Positions 1-6,551 of a stretch of DNA of 6,551 bases are shown here, in pieces. The stretch spans positions 1 through 6,551 of the forward strand of contig JALVZP010000299.1 of assembly GCA_027037575.1 (NCBI GenBank). The letters run 5' to 3'. Position 1 is the first letter of the stretch. Each line of letters starts with the position of its first letter. Made by a program: the position numbers and the translations under genes. This DNA comes from Desulfobacterales bacterium. Its GTDB lineage: Bacteria > Desulfobacterota > DSM-4660 > Desulfatiglandales > JALVZP01. Below the pieces are notes generated by a model, which searched no databases, had not been told where the DNA came from, and saw nothing but the letters and a program-made list of their open reading frames with translations.

Positions 1-1
1 C

Positions 2-1402
2 TTGCTTACTAATCTTTACAAGAATAAGCACAAAGCGGATACTTCAAAGCCAAGCCCAGTAATCTTACTCCTGAAGGATTTCTTTTATAGGATTATAAAA
101 GATTCAGATAAATTTCCAGAAAAAAAGCCAACACTTATTATTTTGGGAGATGGGCTTGACTTAGCACTATCTTATACCAATACCTCTGTAATGGCTTTTG
201 AAAGATTTATTGAAACATTTTTTTGTAATTCTGAAGAGCCTCTTTTTAACGAAATAATATATATCCCTGGCAATCACGATCACCATATATGGGAAACTGC
301 AAGAGAGCTTCAATATGCAAAATACATAGATAGACATTTTCAGGAAAAAGAAATCCCTATTCCATGGCATAGGACAAAGGCAATCCCTAAGGATGCCAAG
401 GATTTTATATCATCTCCTATTCTTAAAAGTGCAGTATCGAGGGTAATTCAGAGGAAGAATATACCACTAAAGATTCAAATAAAAATCCTTTATCCCAATT
501 TTATTGAATATAACCCTGAAAGGAATAGATTTATTGTGTTTCATCATGGGCACTTCTTTGAAAGACTATATTATCTAATGAGTGATCTTCAAAATATTAT
601 TTTTCCTGAAGAAGGAAAAGAATTTCCTCCAGAGAATATAAATAATATAGAAGCGGAAAATTTTGCATGGATTGATTTTTTCTGGTCAACTATGGGAAGG
701 TCTGGAAAAGGAGAAAAAGTAGATAGGGTTTGGGAAATGCTTCAAAGTGAAAGAGGTAAAGAGAAATTGATAGAAAATCTCTCTAAAGGACTGGCAAAGA
801 AATTTGATATTCCATTGATACCAGGAAATTATATAGAAGAAAAAACATTAAAAATTTTTCTTAAAGGAATTGCAAAGTTACTCAGCAGAGGTCTTGAAAG
901 AAGGATTAAAGAAGAGGATTTGAGTAAAAGTTCTTACGGACTTCTTAGACACTATATTAGTAAAGTTATCTTTAATCAAATAAGGGACGAACTTGGGCTG
1001 AACGATGAAGAAATAAAGAATTCTGAACTGACACTTATTTTTGGCCATACACATAAGCCTTTAAATAGACAGGAAAAGATAGAACCCTATACAAGCTTAA
1101 TAAAGATATACAATACAGGTGGATGGGTATCAGATCATCCAAAGCTTGATCCTGTATATGGAGGAATGGCTGTATTCGTTGATGAAGAAGACAATGTTGT
1201 GGGTTTAAAACTCTTTTCTCTTGGAACTAAAGAAAAACTCCATCCCGTTGAAGAAGGTTCTTCAGAAGATAAACCCAGCTATCTACACAAATATTTGACA
1301 GAGAAAGTCGATGAAAATAAAGACGTGTTAGAAGAATTTTCCATTACTCTTCAGAGGGCTGCTGAAATAAGAGCCGCTCATTTAAGAAAGTTGATAGACT
1401 AA
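2..1402 (+). CDS. Calcineurin-like metallophosphoesterase, 5'-partial
   Basis: This is probably a metal-dependent phosphoesterase of the calcineurin-like (LpxH/MPE) superfamily; its substrate is unknown. About 466 residues are visible. They show metal-ligand motifs in family order: GDGLD (residues 49-53), GNHDHH (90-95), HHGH (181-184) and GHTHKP (348-353), followed by NTGGW (371-375). The family's first motif (DxH) should lie just N-terminal to GDGLD and is absent. The only candidate start at the left edge is a TTG, so the gene almost certainly begins upstream of the window. The GDxxD and GHTHKP forms recall LpxH-type enzymes, but about 160 mostly helical, charged residues separate HHGH from GHTHKP, far more than in LpxH. 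A charged helical tail follows residue 405. No signal peptide or membrane segment is visible, so it is probably cytoplasmic. It ends 151 bases before rplM and has no evident functional link to it. The superfamily is secure; the function is not. Confidence 0.85.
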   Translation: MLTNLYKNKHKADTSKPSPVILLLKDFFYRIIKDSDKFPEKKPTLIILGDGLDLALSYTNTSVMAFERFIETFFCNSEEPLFNEIIYIPGNHDHHIWETARELQYAKYIDRHFQEKEIPIPWHRTKAIPKDAKDFISSPILKSAVSRVIQRKNIPLKIQIKILYPNFIEYNPERNRFIVFHHGHFFERLYYLMSDLQNIIFPEEGKEFPPENINNIEAENFAWIDFFWSTMGRSGKGEKVDRVWEMLQSERGKEKLIENLSKGLAKKFDIPLIPGNYIEEKTLKIFLKGIAKLLSRGLERRIKEEDLSKSSYGLLRHYISKVIFNQIRDELGLNDEEIKNSELTLIFGHTHKPLNRQEKIEPYTSLIKIYNTGGWVSDHPKLDPVYGGMAVFVDEEDNVVGLKLFSLGTKEKLHPVEEGSSEDKPSYLHKYLTEKVDENKDVLEEFSITLQRAAEIRAAHLRKLID

Positions 1403-1480
1403 AATGCTAAAGTGGGCTTTTTGAAGAAATAGAGAATAACATATTGTTTCCACACACTTTGATAAAGAGCCAATAAAAGT

Positions 1481-1509
1481 TTGACTTTTTTTAGAGATTT
1501 GGTTAGAAA
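1481..1509 (+). promoter_or_regulatory. Candidate sigma70-type promoter for rplM-rpsI
   Basis: TTGACT (1481-1486) matches the -35 consensus at five of six positions. TAGAAA (1504-1509) matches the -10 consensus at four of six, and the spacer is an ideal 17 bases. Transcription would start near 1516, giving a leader of roughly 38 bases before the rplM ATG. The position is right for a ribosomal protein operon, but the AT-richness of the region makes chance matches likely, and the -10 is imperfect. Confidence 0.4.
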
Positions 1510-1515
1510 TAATAA

Positions 1516-1546
1516 CTCCAATTTGAAAGAGAACCTATATATGGAG
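1516..1546 (+). promoter_or_regulatory. Possible hairpin covering the rplM Shine-Dalgarno
   Basis: CTCCA (1516-1520) is perfectly complementary to TGGAG (1542-1546), which contains the rplM Shine-Dalgarno core. The pairing would form a five-pair stem with a 21-base loop in the mRNA leader and would hide the ribosome binding site. L13 operons are known to be autoregulated or to carry leader structures in several bacteria, so the position is suggestive. The stem is short and the loop long, and it does not resemble any L13 leader I can recognise. Confidence 0.2.
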
Positions 1547-1547
1547 A
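1543..1547 (+). promoter_or_regulatory. Ribosome binding site of rplM
   Basis: GGAGA lies six bases before the ATG at 1554. It supports that start over the second in-frame ATG at 1566, which would be 18 bases from this site and has no other Shine-Dalgarno sequence near it. Confidence 0.8.
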
Positions 1548-1553
1548 CATAAG

Positions 1554-1982
1554 ATGAAAACTTTTATGGCAAAGAAAGGTGAAGTAGAAAGAAAATGGTA
1601 TATAGTGGATGCAACGAATAAGGTCTTAGGAAGGCTTGCCTCTGAGATTGCAAAGAAGCTTCGTGGAAAAGATAAACCTATTTTCACTCCTCATGTAGAC
1701 ACAGGAGACTTTGTTATCGTGGTCAATGCAGAAAAGGTAAGATTAACAGGAAAGAAATGGGATAGAAAAATATACTATCATCATACTGGTTATATGGGGG
1801 GTCTAAAAGGAGTAATAGCAAAGGAATTGCTTAGAAAAAAACCAGAGGAATTGATAAGACACGCAGTTAAAGGAATGCTACCAAAGAACAGGCTTGGAAG
1901 AAAACTCTTAAAGAAGTTAAAAGTATATGCAGGACCCAATCATCCCCATGAAGCTCAAAAACCAGAAAAATGGGAGATTTAA
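1554..1982 (+). CDS. rplM: 50S ribosomal protein L13
   Basis: This is an early-assembling protein of the large ribosomal subunit that binds 23S rRNA. The 142-residue product has the normal length for bacterial L13. It shows the family's hallmarks: WYIVDA near residues 15-20, LGRLAS (25-30), the signature VKGMLPKNRLGR (105-116), and the C-terminal AGPNHPHEAQKP stretch (126-137). The ATG at 1554 is chosen because GGAGA lies six bases upstream. The gene sits directly before rpsI, as in most bacteria. Its last codons carry the rpsI ribosome binding site, so the two are surely co-transcribed. A candidate promoter lies 45 to 73 bases upstream. Composition matches the neighbouring genes and nothing suggests transfer or damage. 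Confidence 0.98.
   Translation: MKTFMAKKGEVERKWYIVDATNKVLGRLASEIAKKLRGKDKPIFTPHVDTGDFVIVVNAEKVRLTGKKWDRKIYYHHTGYMGGLKGVIAKELLRKKPEELIRHAVKGMLPKNRLGRKLLKKLKVYAGPNHPHEAQKPEKWEI
1972..1976 (+). promoter_or_regulatory. Ribosome binding site of rpsI, inside rplM
   Basis: GGGAG lies eight bases before the ATG at 1985, inside the Trp-Glu-Ile codons that end L13. It decides the rpsI start: the other in-frame ATG at 1970 would overlap rplM, would consume this site, and would add five residues (MGDLT) that S9 proteins do not have. Confidence 0.85.
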
Positions 1983-1984
1983 CC

Positions 1985-2377
1985 ATGGCTCAACGAATAT
2001 TCTATGCAACAGGAAGTAGAAAAAGGTCAGTTGCAAGGGTTTGGATAAAGAAAGGTAGAGGTGTAGTTGTAATAAATGACAAACCAATGGATGAATATTT
2101 TTTGGATGAAGCTCAAAGGATTCATGCATTAGAACCCTTGCATCTATGTAATATGGCAGGAAAAGTAGACGTAAAGGCCACACTTAAAGGTGGTGGTATT
2201 TCTGGTCAAGCAGGTGCATTGAGGCATGGAATAAGTAGAGCCCTTGTACTGATGAATAAAGAACTTAGACCAATATTAAAGAAAGCTGGAATGCTTACAA
2301 GAGACCCCCGAGAGAAGGAAAGAAAGAAGTATGGCCAAAGAGGAGCAAGGGCAAAGTTCCAGTATTCAAAAAGATAG
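1985..2377 (+). CDS. rpsI: 30S ribosomal protein S9
   Basis: This protein of the small-subunit head has a C-terminal tail that reaches the P-site tRNA. From the ATG at 1985 it has 130 residues, the standard S9 length, and begins MAQRIFYATGSRKRS as expected. The S9 signature GGGISGQAGALRHGISRAL spans residues 69-87. The basic tail ends KKYGQRGARAKFQYSKR, with the near-universal SKR terminus intact. The start comes two bases after the rplM stop and uses a Shine-Dalgarno sequence inside rplM, which is typical of this operon. The last 12 bases overlap the 3' end of the opposing radical SAM gene. No intrinsic terminator is evident just downstream, so the transcript probably ends inside that gene. 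Confidence 0.98.
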   Translation: MAQRIFYATGSRKRSVARVWIKKGRGVVVINDKPMDEYFLDEAQRIHALEPLHLCNMAGKVDVKATLKGGGISGQAGALRHGISRALVLMNKELRPILKKAGMLTRDPREKERKKYGQRGARAKFQYSKR

Positions 2378-4078
2378 AGAATTACATACTCCGCACTTTT
2401 TGCAATTAGGATGATTAGTGCATATTTCCGATTCTTCTTCATTAAATGCCCTTTTCAATTCAGATAGAAGATAGTTTTTCTTTACCCCAGTATCTATAAA
2501 ATCCCAGGGAAGTATCTCTTGGGAATCTTTTCTCCTATATACAAAAAAGTCTGGATTTATATCTGAATGCCTAAATGCCATTTTCCAGTTTCCATTATAT
2601 CTGTGTGCAAGGAGCAAAATAGATCCTACTCTTCTATTCCCTAAGGATAGAAGTGCCTGTATATACGCCCACTTAGGGACATCAAAACTTATCCTTATTC
2701 CTCCTTCTTTTCTTATTTCTTTTAAGAGCCATTTTTGTTTCTTTTTTAGCTCTTCTAAATCATTCATCTCTACCCACTGAAAAGGAGTAAAAGGTTTTGG
2801 GACAAAACAGCTTATATCTATCCTTATCCCTCCTACTTTCCCCTTTTTTGCACCTTCCTTTACCATATAATGCCTTATAAGCTTGACAAGTCTCAATATA
2901 CTTTCTATATCCTCCCATCTCTCTGTTGGAAGTCCAATCATGAAATACAGTTTTAATGAAAGACCCATCTTCGAAATAAGCTGAACAGCATTTATCATAT
3001 CCTCCTTTGTTAGATGCTTATTTATTACCTTCCTTAACCTTTCAGAACCAGCTTCTGGTGCGATAGTAATCCTTTTCTGGCCTGAAGTCTTTAAATATTC
3101 TATAAAATTTTCATTTATAGCCTCTACTCTTACTGAAGAAATAGAAAATCTTCCTCCCTTTTCACAAATGAATTTCATAATCTCTTCAATATTGGGAACA
3201 TCTGCAATTGAAGCACTGAGAAGCCCTAAATCCTTTCCCTTTTCTAATGCCTTATCTATAATCTCCTTTAAAGATTCTGGATTATGGTATCTGGGAGGTC
3301 TGTATACATATCCAGCTGCACAGAATCTACAGGATCTTCCACATCCTCTTCCAAGCTCTATTAAAATCTTTTCAGAGAACTCTGTATCTGAAGAGATAAT
3401 CTTAGAATATGCAATTTCATCAAATGGTATTTGCTTGGAGACCTTTATCTTTTCTCTTATCTCATCTTTAATTGGATAAAAAGAAGAAATTGTTCCATCT
3501 TTTGAATAATCTACTCTATAAAAGCCTGGAACATAAACAGATTCTTCATTCTTGGCTATAAAATACAAAAGATCTTTTTTAGAAGAGAATTTTCCATAAG
3601 AATCAATAAATAGATCCATTAAACGATCCAATTTTCTTTCTGCCTCTCCTAAAAAAAAGAGATCCATAAAAATAGACAACGGTTCAGGATTTAAAAAAGT
3701 GCAAACCCCACCAGCCATTACAATAGGATAAATAAAATCCCTTCTTTCCTCTGAAAGAAGAGGGATGCCTCCAAGCTCAAGTATCCTTAAGACATTTATA
3801 TAATCATTTTCAAATGAGATAGAGAATGCAATTATATCAAATTGATCTAAGGAGATATTTGATTCTACAGAGGAAAGTCTTTCTCCTTCCTCTGGAAGAA
3901 AGAATCTTTCTGCAACAACATCTTCTCTTCTATTTAAGATCTCATATACAACCTGAAAACCCAGATTAGACATTCCAATATAATAAGAATTCGGATAAAT
4001 AAGTGCTACTGAAAGTCTTCCTCTTTTCTTTTTTTTTATAACGCCTTTTTCCTTCCTTAACCCCCTTTTAAAACTCAT
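2366..4078 (-). CDS. B12-binding-domain-type radical SAM protein (TIGR03960-like)
   Basis: This is a predicted radical S-adenosylmethionine enzyme of unknown substrate, 570 residues long. A basic N-terminus (about 1-22) leads into a Rossmann-like, B12-binding-type domain (about 23-150, with YPNSYYIGMSNLG at 28-40). The cobalamin-ligand DxHxxG motif is not visible there. The radical SAM domain carries the iron-sulfur cluster motif CxxxCxxC at C246, C250 and C253 (GCGRSCRFC). It is followed by APEAGSERLR (340-349) and IGLPTE (381-386), which fit the SAM-binding part of the barrel. Four more cysteines near the C-terminus (C553, C559, C562, C565) could bind a second cluster or a metal. The layout matches my recollection of family TIGR03960. 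Its ATG overlaps the ftsZ stop (ATGA) and it has only a weak purine-rich stretch upstream, so translation is probably coupled to ftsZ. The DUF2344/TIGR03936 partner that often follows or is fused is absent here. Confidence 0.88.
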   Translation of the reverse strand: MSFKRGLRKEKGVIKKKKRGRLSVALIYPNSYYIGMSNLGFQVVYEILNRREDVVAERFFLPEEGERLSSVESNISLDQFDIIAFSISFENDYINVLRILELGGIPLLSEERRDFIYPIVMAGGVCTFLNPEPLSIFMDLFFLGEAERKLDRLMDLFIDSYGKFSSKKDLLYFIAKNEESVYVPGFYRVDYSKDGTISSFYPIKDEIREKIKVSKQIPFDEIAYSKIISSDTEFSEKILIELGRGCGRSCRFCAAGYVYRPPRYHNPESLKEIIDKALEKGKDLGLLSASIADVPNIEEIMKFICEKGGRFSISSVRVEAINENFIEYLKTSGQKRITIAPEAGSERLRKVINKHLTKEDMINAVQLISKMGLSLKLYFMIGLPTERWEDIESILRLVKLIRHYMVKEGAKKGKVGGIRIDISCFVPKPFTPFQWVEMNDLEELKKKQKWLLKEIRKEGGIRISFDVPKWAYIQALLSLGNRRVGSILLLAHRYNGNWKMAFRHSDINPDFFVYRRKDSQEILPWDFIDTGVKKNYLLSELKRAFNEEESEICTNHPNCKKCGVCNSLSF

Positions 4079-5319
4079 TTCTTTTCTTCTTTCTTAGAAC
4101 TTCTCAAAAATGTAGGATAATCAAGTCCTTCTTTTATTTTATCCACAATACCTTTCTTACTCTTTTTTGAATTTGCCTCATCATAAGAATCCTCTATCAT
4201 CTCTTCATGTATAATCTCTTTTTTCTGACCATTAATTTTTCTTACAGTCCATGGTCCATCCTCTTCCGGTCTTACATCCCTTATTTTACTTCTAATATTT
4301 ATAACTTTATCAGATTCTCTTTCTTGTTTCGCCCCTTCACTTTCTTCTCCATCTATACCCGTAGCTATTACAGTAACCTGAATTTCATCTTCTAATTTAT
4401 CATCAACTACAAACCCCCAATAAATGTCTACATCATTTTCATTCACCTGTTCTTTTAGGAAGTTACATGCAGCATATATCTCTTCCATACTCAGGGAAGA
4501 AGGTCCTGTAATGTTTATCAAAAGTCCTTTTGCACTTTTAATAGATATATCTTCAAGGAGTGGGCTCTTAATAGCTGCTTCTGCTGCTTCAATAGCCCTT
4601 TTGTCACCTTTTCCTATACCTCTTCCCATAAGGGCTGTTCCTCTCTTTTCCATCACTTTTTTTACATCAGCAAAATCCAGATTAATGAATCCTTGGCTTG
4701 TAATAAGATCAGATATTCCTCTTACTGCATTTAAAAGCACTTCATCTGCCTTTGCAAGAAGATCTATAAAGCTCATGGATTTTGTTCCAATAGACTTTAG
4801 TTTTTCATTGTTTATAAGTATAAGACTATCTACTTCTTTCCTGAGCATCTCTATACCCATAAGGGCTCTTTCCATTCTTTTGCTACCTTCAAACAAAAAT
4901 GGCTTTGTTACTACTGCAACTGTAAGAGCTCCTGTTGCTTTACACTCTCTTGCAATAATAGGACATGCACCTGTTCCTGTTCCCCCTCCCATACCAGCAG
5001 TAATAAACACCATATCAGGTTCTTCGATTGCCTCTCTTATCTGATCAATGCTCTCTTCAGCAGCCTTCATTCCAATCTCTGGATCTCCACCTGCTCCAAG
5101 ACCCATTGTCAAATTAGGTCCAAGCTGGACTTTTACAGGAGCAAGTGATCTTTCCAGATCCTGAGCATCTGTATTTGCTGCAATAAAATCAACTCCTCTA
5201 AGTTCTGCATTAATCATGTTATTAATGGCATTTCCTCCTGCCCCTCCTACCCCTATTACCTTAATTTTAGTAAGACTAAATGCCTTTCTCTCCTCTATAA
5301 TGTTAAATCTTCCTGGCAT
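4075..5319 (-). CDS. ftsZ: Cell division protein FtsZ
   Basis: FtsZ is the tubulin-like GTPase that polymerises into the cytokinetic ring at midcell. The 414-residue product has the glycine-rich nucleotide-binding stretch VGGAGGN (24-30) and the tubulin signature GGGTGTG (111-117). The T7 loop NLDFADVK (213-220) supplies the catalytic aspartates D215 and D218, which complete the GTPase site of the next subunit. A highly charged linker (about 322-398) leads to the conserved C-terminal peptide LDYPTFLR (399-406), which binds FtsA and other partners, and then to a Lys-rich end. All key residues are present. The start is fixed by AAGGAGGG five bases upstream. It lies 23 bases after ftsA and overlaps the radical SAM gene by four bases, so the three genes look like one operon. 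Confidence 0.98.
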   Translation of the reverse strand: MPGRFNIIEERKAFSLTKIKVIGVGGAGGNAINNMINAELRGVDFIAANTDAQDLERSLAPVKVQLGPNLTMGLGAGGDPEIGMKAAEESIDQIREAIEEPDMVFITAGMGGGTGTGACPIIARECKATGALTVAVVTKPFLFEGSKRMERALMGIEMLRKEVDSLILINNEKLKSIGTKSMSFIDLLAKADEVLLNAVRGISDLITSQGFINLDFADVKKVMEKRGTALMGRGIGKGDKRAIEAAEAAIKSPLLEDISIKSAKGLLINITGPSSLSMEEIYAACNFLKEQVNENDVDIYWGFVVDDKLEDEIQVTVIATGIDGEESEGAKQERESDKVINIRSKIRDVRPEEDGPWTVRKINGQKKEIIHEEMIEDSYDEANSKKSKKGIVDKIKEGLDYPTFLRSSKKEEKK

Positions 5320-5324
5320 CTTAA

Positions 5325-5332
5325 CCCTCCTT
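5325..5332 (-). promoter_or_regulatory. Strong ribosome binding site of ftsZ
   Basis: Read on the minus strand, AAGGAGGG stands five bases before the ftsZ ATG and lies in the short ftsA-ftsZ gap. It is the strongest Shine-Dalgarno match in the window. This suits the need for much more FtsZ than FtsA from a shared transcript. Confidence 0.85.
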
Positions 5333-5342
5333 CAATTATTTC

Positions 5343-6551
5343 TTAAAAAACTTCACTAAACCACTTTTTCATGGTATTCACTATCTTAAAAAATATATTA
5401 GAATCTCTTATTCTAAACTTTCTCTTCTTTTTCCTTTCCCTTGCTCCATACAGGACAAGACCTAAGGCCGTAGCATACATCGGTTGTTTAATAATGTGGG
5501 ATATGCCTTTTACATCCTTTGGATAACCTATTCTTGCCGGAATACCAAATACTCTTTCCGCAATATCTATCATACCATCCAATAATGCAGAACCACCTGT
5601 TATAACCACACCACAGTTGAGATTTACATCTATATCAGACCTTATAAGATCCTCATATAGAAGATTAAAGATCTCTTCTACTCTCGGCTCCAATATCTCT
5701 ACTATCCTTTGCTTTGATATCCTCCTTGTCCTTTTACCATCAAATCCTCTTATCTCTATGAATTCATCAGGAGAAACAAGAGAAGTAGATGCACAACCAT
5801 ATTTTATCTTTATCTGTTCAGCTTCCTTTTCAGATGTCTTTAGACCAACAGAAAGATCATATGTAAGATTGTTACCTCCTAAGGGTAAGACAGAAGTATG
5901 TCTTATACTTCCCTTAGAAAATACCGCCATATCTGTTGTTCCACCACCAAGATCTATTAAAACCACATTTCCTCTTTTTTCATCTTCTGTAAGAACAGCA
6001 TCACTTGAGGCAATAGCTTGAAGTATAATATCACATACATCCAATCCTGCATTATTTACACACTTTATGAGATTTTGGGCAGCACTTACAGCAGCAGTTA
6101 TAATGTGAAGCCTTACTTCTAATCTTACTCCAGACATTCCAACAGGATTTTTTATGTCTCCTTGATCATCTACAATATATTCTTGCACAATAGTCTGGAT
6201 TATTTCTCTATCCATAGGTATGGCTACAGCACTTGCTACATCAATCACCCTTTGTATATCCTTTTCTGTTATAGTCCTATTCTTAAGTGCAATAGATCCA
6301 CTGCTATTAAAACTTTTTATATGTCCACCTGCTATTCCTACATAAACTGCGTTTATCTCACAGCCTGACGCCTTTTCTGCCTCTTCTATTGCCTTTTGTA
6401 TAGAATCCACAGTCTTATCTATATCAATTACAACACCTTTCTTTAAGCCTTCTGATGGATGTGTTCCAATACCTATAATCTCAATCGTACCATCTTCCTG
6501 AACCTTTCCTACCAATGCACATATTTTTGTTGTTCCTATGTCTAATCCGAT
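5343..6551 (-). CDS. ftsA: Cell division protein FtsA, 5'-partial
   Basis: FtsA is an actin-like ATPase that anchors FtsZ filaments to the inner face of the membrane and recruits later division proteins. The reading frame is open to the window edge. The visible product is 402 residues, starting IGLDIGTTKICALVG, the phosphate-1 motif, so only a few N-terminal residues are missing. The TTG at 6513-6515 lies inside this motif and is not the start. Also visible are the FtsA-specific 1C region (QEYIVDDQGDIKNPVGMSG at about 123-141), phosphate-2 DLGGGTTD (about 200-207) and the adenosine motif VITGGSALLDG (about 316-326). The last 17 residues (IFFKIVNTMKKWFSEVF) look like the amphipathic membrane-targeting helix, so the C-terminus is complete. 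ftsZ follows 23 bases later. The operon promoter lies outside the window. Confidence 0.97.
   Translation of the reverse strand: MGLDIGTTKICALVGKVQEDGTIEIIGIGTHPSEGLKKGVVIDIDKTVDSIQKAIEEAEKASGCEINAVYVGIAGGHIKSFNSSGSIALKNRTITEKDIQRVIDVASAVAIPMDREIIQTIVQEYIVDDQGDIKNPVGMSGVRLEVRLHIITAAVSAAQNLIKCVNNAGLDVCDIILQAIASSDAVLTEDEKRGNVVLIDLGGGTTDMAVFSKGSIRHTSVLPLGGNNLTYDLSVGLKTSEKEAEQIKIKYGCASTSLVSPDEFIEIRGFDGKRTRRISKQRIVEILEPRVEEIFNLLYEDLIRSDIDVNLNCGVVITGGSALLDGMIDIAERVFGIPARIGYPKDVKGISHIIKQPMYATALGLVLYGARERKKKRKFRIRDSNIFFKIVNTMKKWFSEVF

Larger units (their letters stand above)
1403..1553. other. Intergenic region upstream of rplM
   Basis: This is a very AT-rich spacer between the phosphoesterase gene and rplM, with no convincing small ORF. 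It contains a likely rplM promoter and ribosome binding site, listed separately. The end of the phosphoesterase unit is unclear. A short inverted repeat (AAAAGT at 1475-1480, ACTTTT at 1484-1489, loop TTG, then more T) has the shape of an intrinsic terminator. It has only one G-C pair and overlaps the proposed -35 box, so I do not call it a terminator. Read-through from the phosphoesterase gene into rplM remains possible. Confidence 0.5.

Noticed and set aside
1475..1492. Inverted repeat AAAAGT/ACTTTT followed by T, as a terminator of the phosphoesterase gene
   Set aside because: The stem has six pairs with a single G-C and would be unstable; it also overlaps the better-supported -35 box of rplM.
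1970..1984. Earlier in-frame ATG for rpsI at 1970
   Set aside because: It would overlap rplM, place the Shine-Dalgarno inside the gene and add five residues absent from S9 proteins; the ATG at 1985 gives the standard 130 residues.
2393..2421. GCACT/AGTGC inverted repeat just after rpsI as a terminator
   Set aside because: The stem is only five pairs with a 19-base loop and no T run follows; the bases encode the conserved cysteine cluster of the opposing gene.
1917..2442. Two minus-strand open frames across rplM and rpsI
   Set aside because: Both overlap the strongly conserved L13 and S9 genes on the other strand and resemble no protein.
3168..3479. Open frame on the plus strand opposite the radical SAM gene
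   Set aside because: It runs antisense through the cluster-binding cysteine region of a well-supported gene; its sequence is only the complement of that gene.
4424..5044. A long open frame (206 codons) on the plus strand, opposite ftsZ
   Set aside because: It lies wholly antisense to an unmistakable ftsZ and has no recognisable motif. Its Ser/Ile/Pro-rich composition is what the complement of these codons gives.
5617..6021. Open frame on the plus strand opposite ftsA
   Set aside because: It is a shadow of ftsA with no family resemblance.
6513..6515. TTG as the ftsA start
   Set aside because: The frame continues upstream through IGLDIGTTKICA, the essential phosphate-1 motif, to the window edge.

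Overview
The window is a conserved housekeeping region of an AT-rich bacterial chromosome. It holds two transcription units that face each other. Arginine is written mostly with AGA/AGG, the proteins are rich in Lys and Glu, and a radical SAM enzyme is present. Together these fit an anaerobic and possibly thermophilic bacterium. A deep-branching lineage of the Desulfobacterota or Nitrospirota kind is my best guess from the ftsA-ftsZ-radical SAM order, but this is inference and no gene here fixes the phylum.

Plus strand (1 to 2377). The window opens inside a calcineurin-like metallophosphoesterase gene whose 5' end is missing. A 151-base intergenic stretch follows, with a plausible promoter and a good ribosome binding site. 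Then come rplM (ribosomal protein L13) and rpsI (ribosomal protein S9) as the usual tightly packed pair. The S9 ribosome binding site lies inside the last codons of rplM.

Minus strand (6551 down to 2366). ftsA (5' end outside the window), ftsZ and a B12-binding-domain-type radical SAM gene run in that order. FtsA is the membrane tether and FtsZ the GTPase of the division ring. ftsZ has a strong Shine-Dalgarno sequence 23 bases after ftsA, and its stop overlaps the radical SAM start in an ATGA. This looks like one operon in which the radical SAM gene is translationally coupled to ftsZ.

The two units collide tail to tail: rpsI and the radical SAM gene overlap by 12 bases and no clear terminator lies between them. 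I found no mobile elements, CRISPR arrays, tRNA or rRNA genes, and no clearly new biological system. The points most worth a second look are the insertion-rich metallophosphoesterase, the coupling of the radical SAM gene to the division genes, the terminator-less gene overlap, and a possible hairpin over the rplM ribosome binding site.
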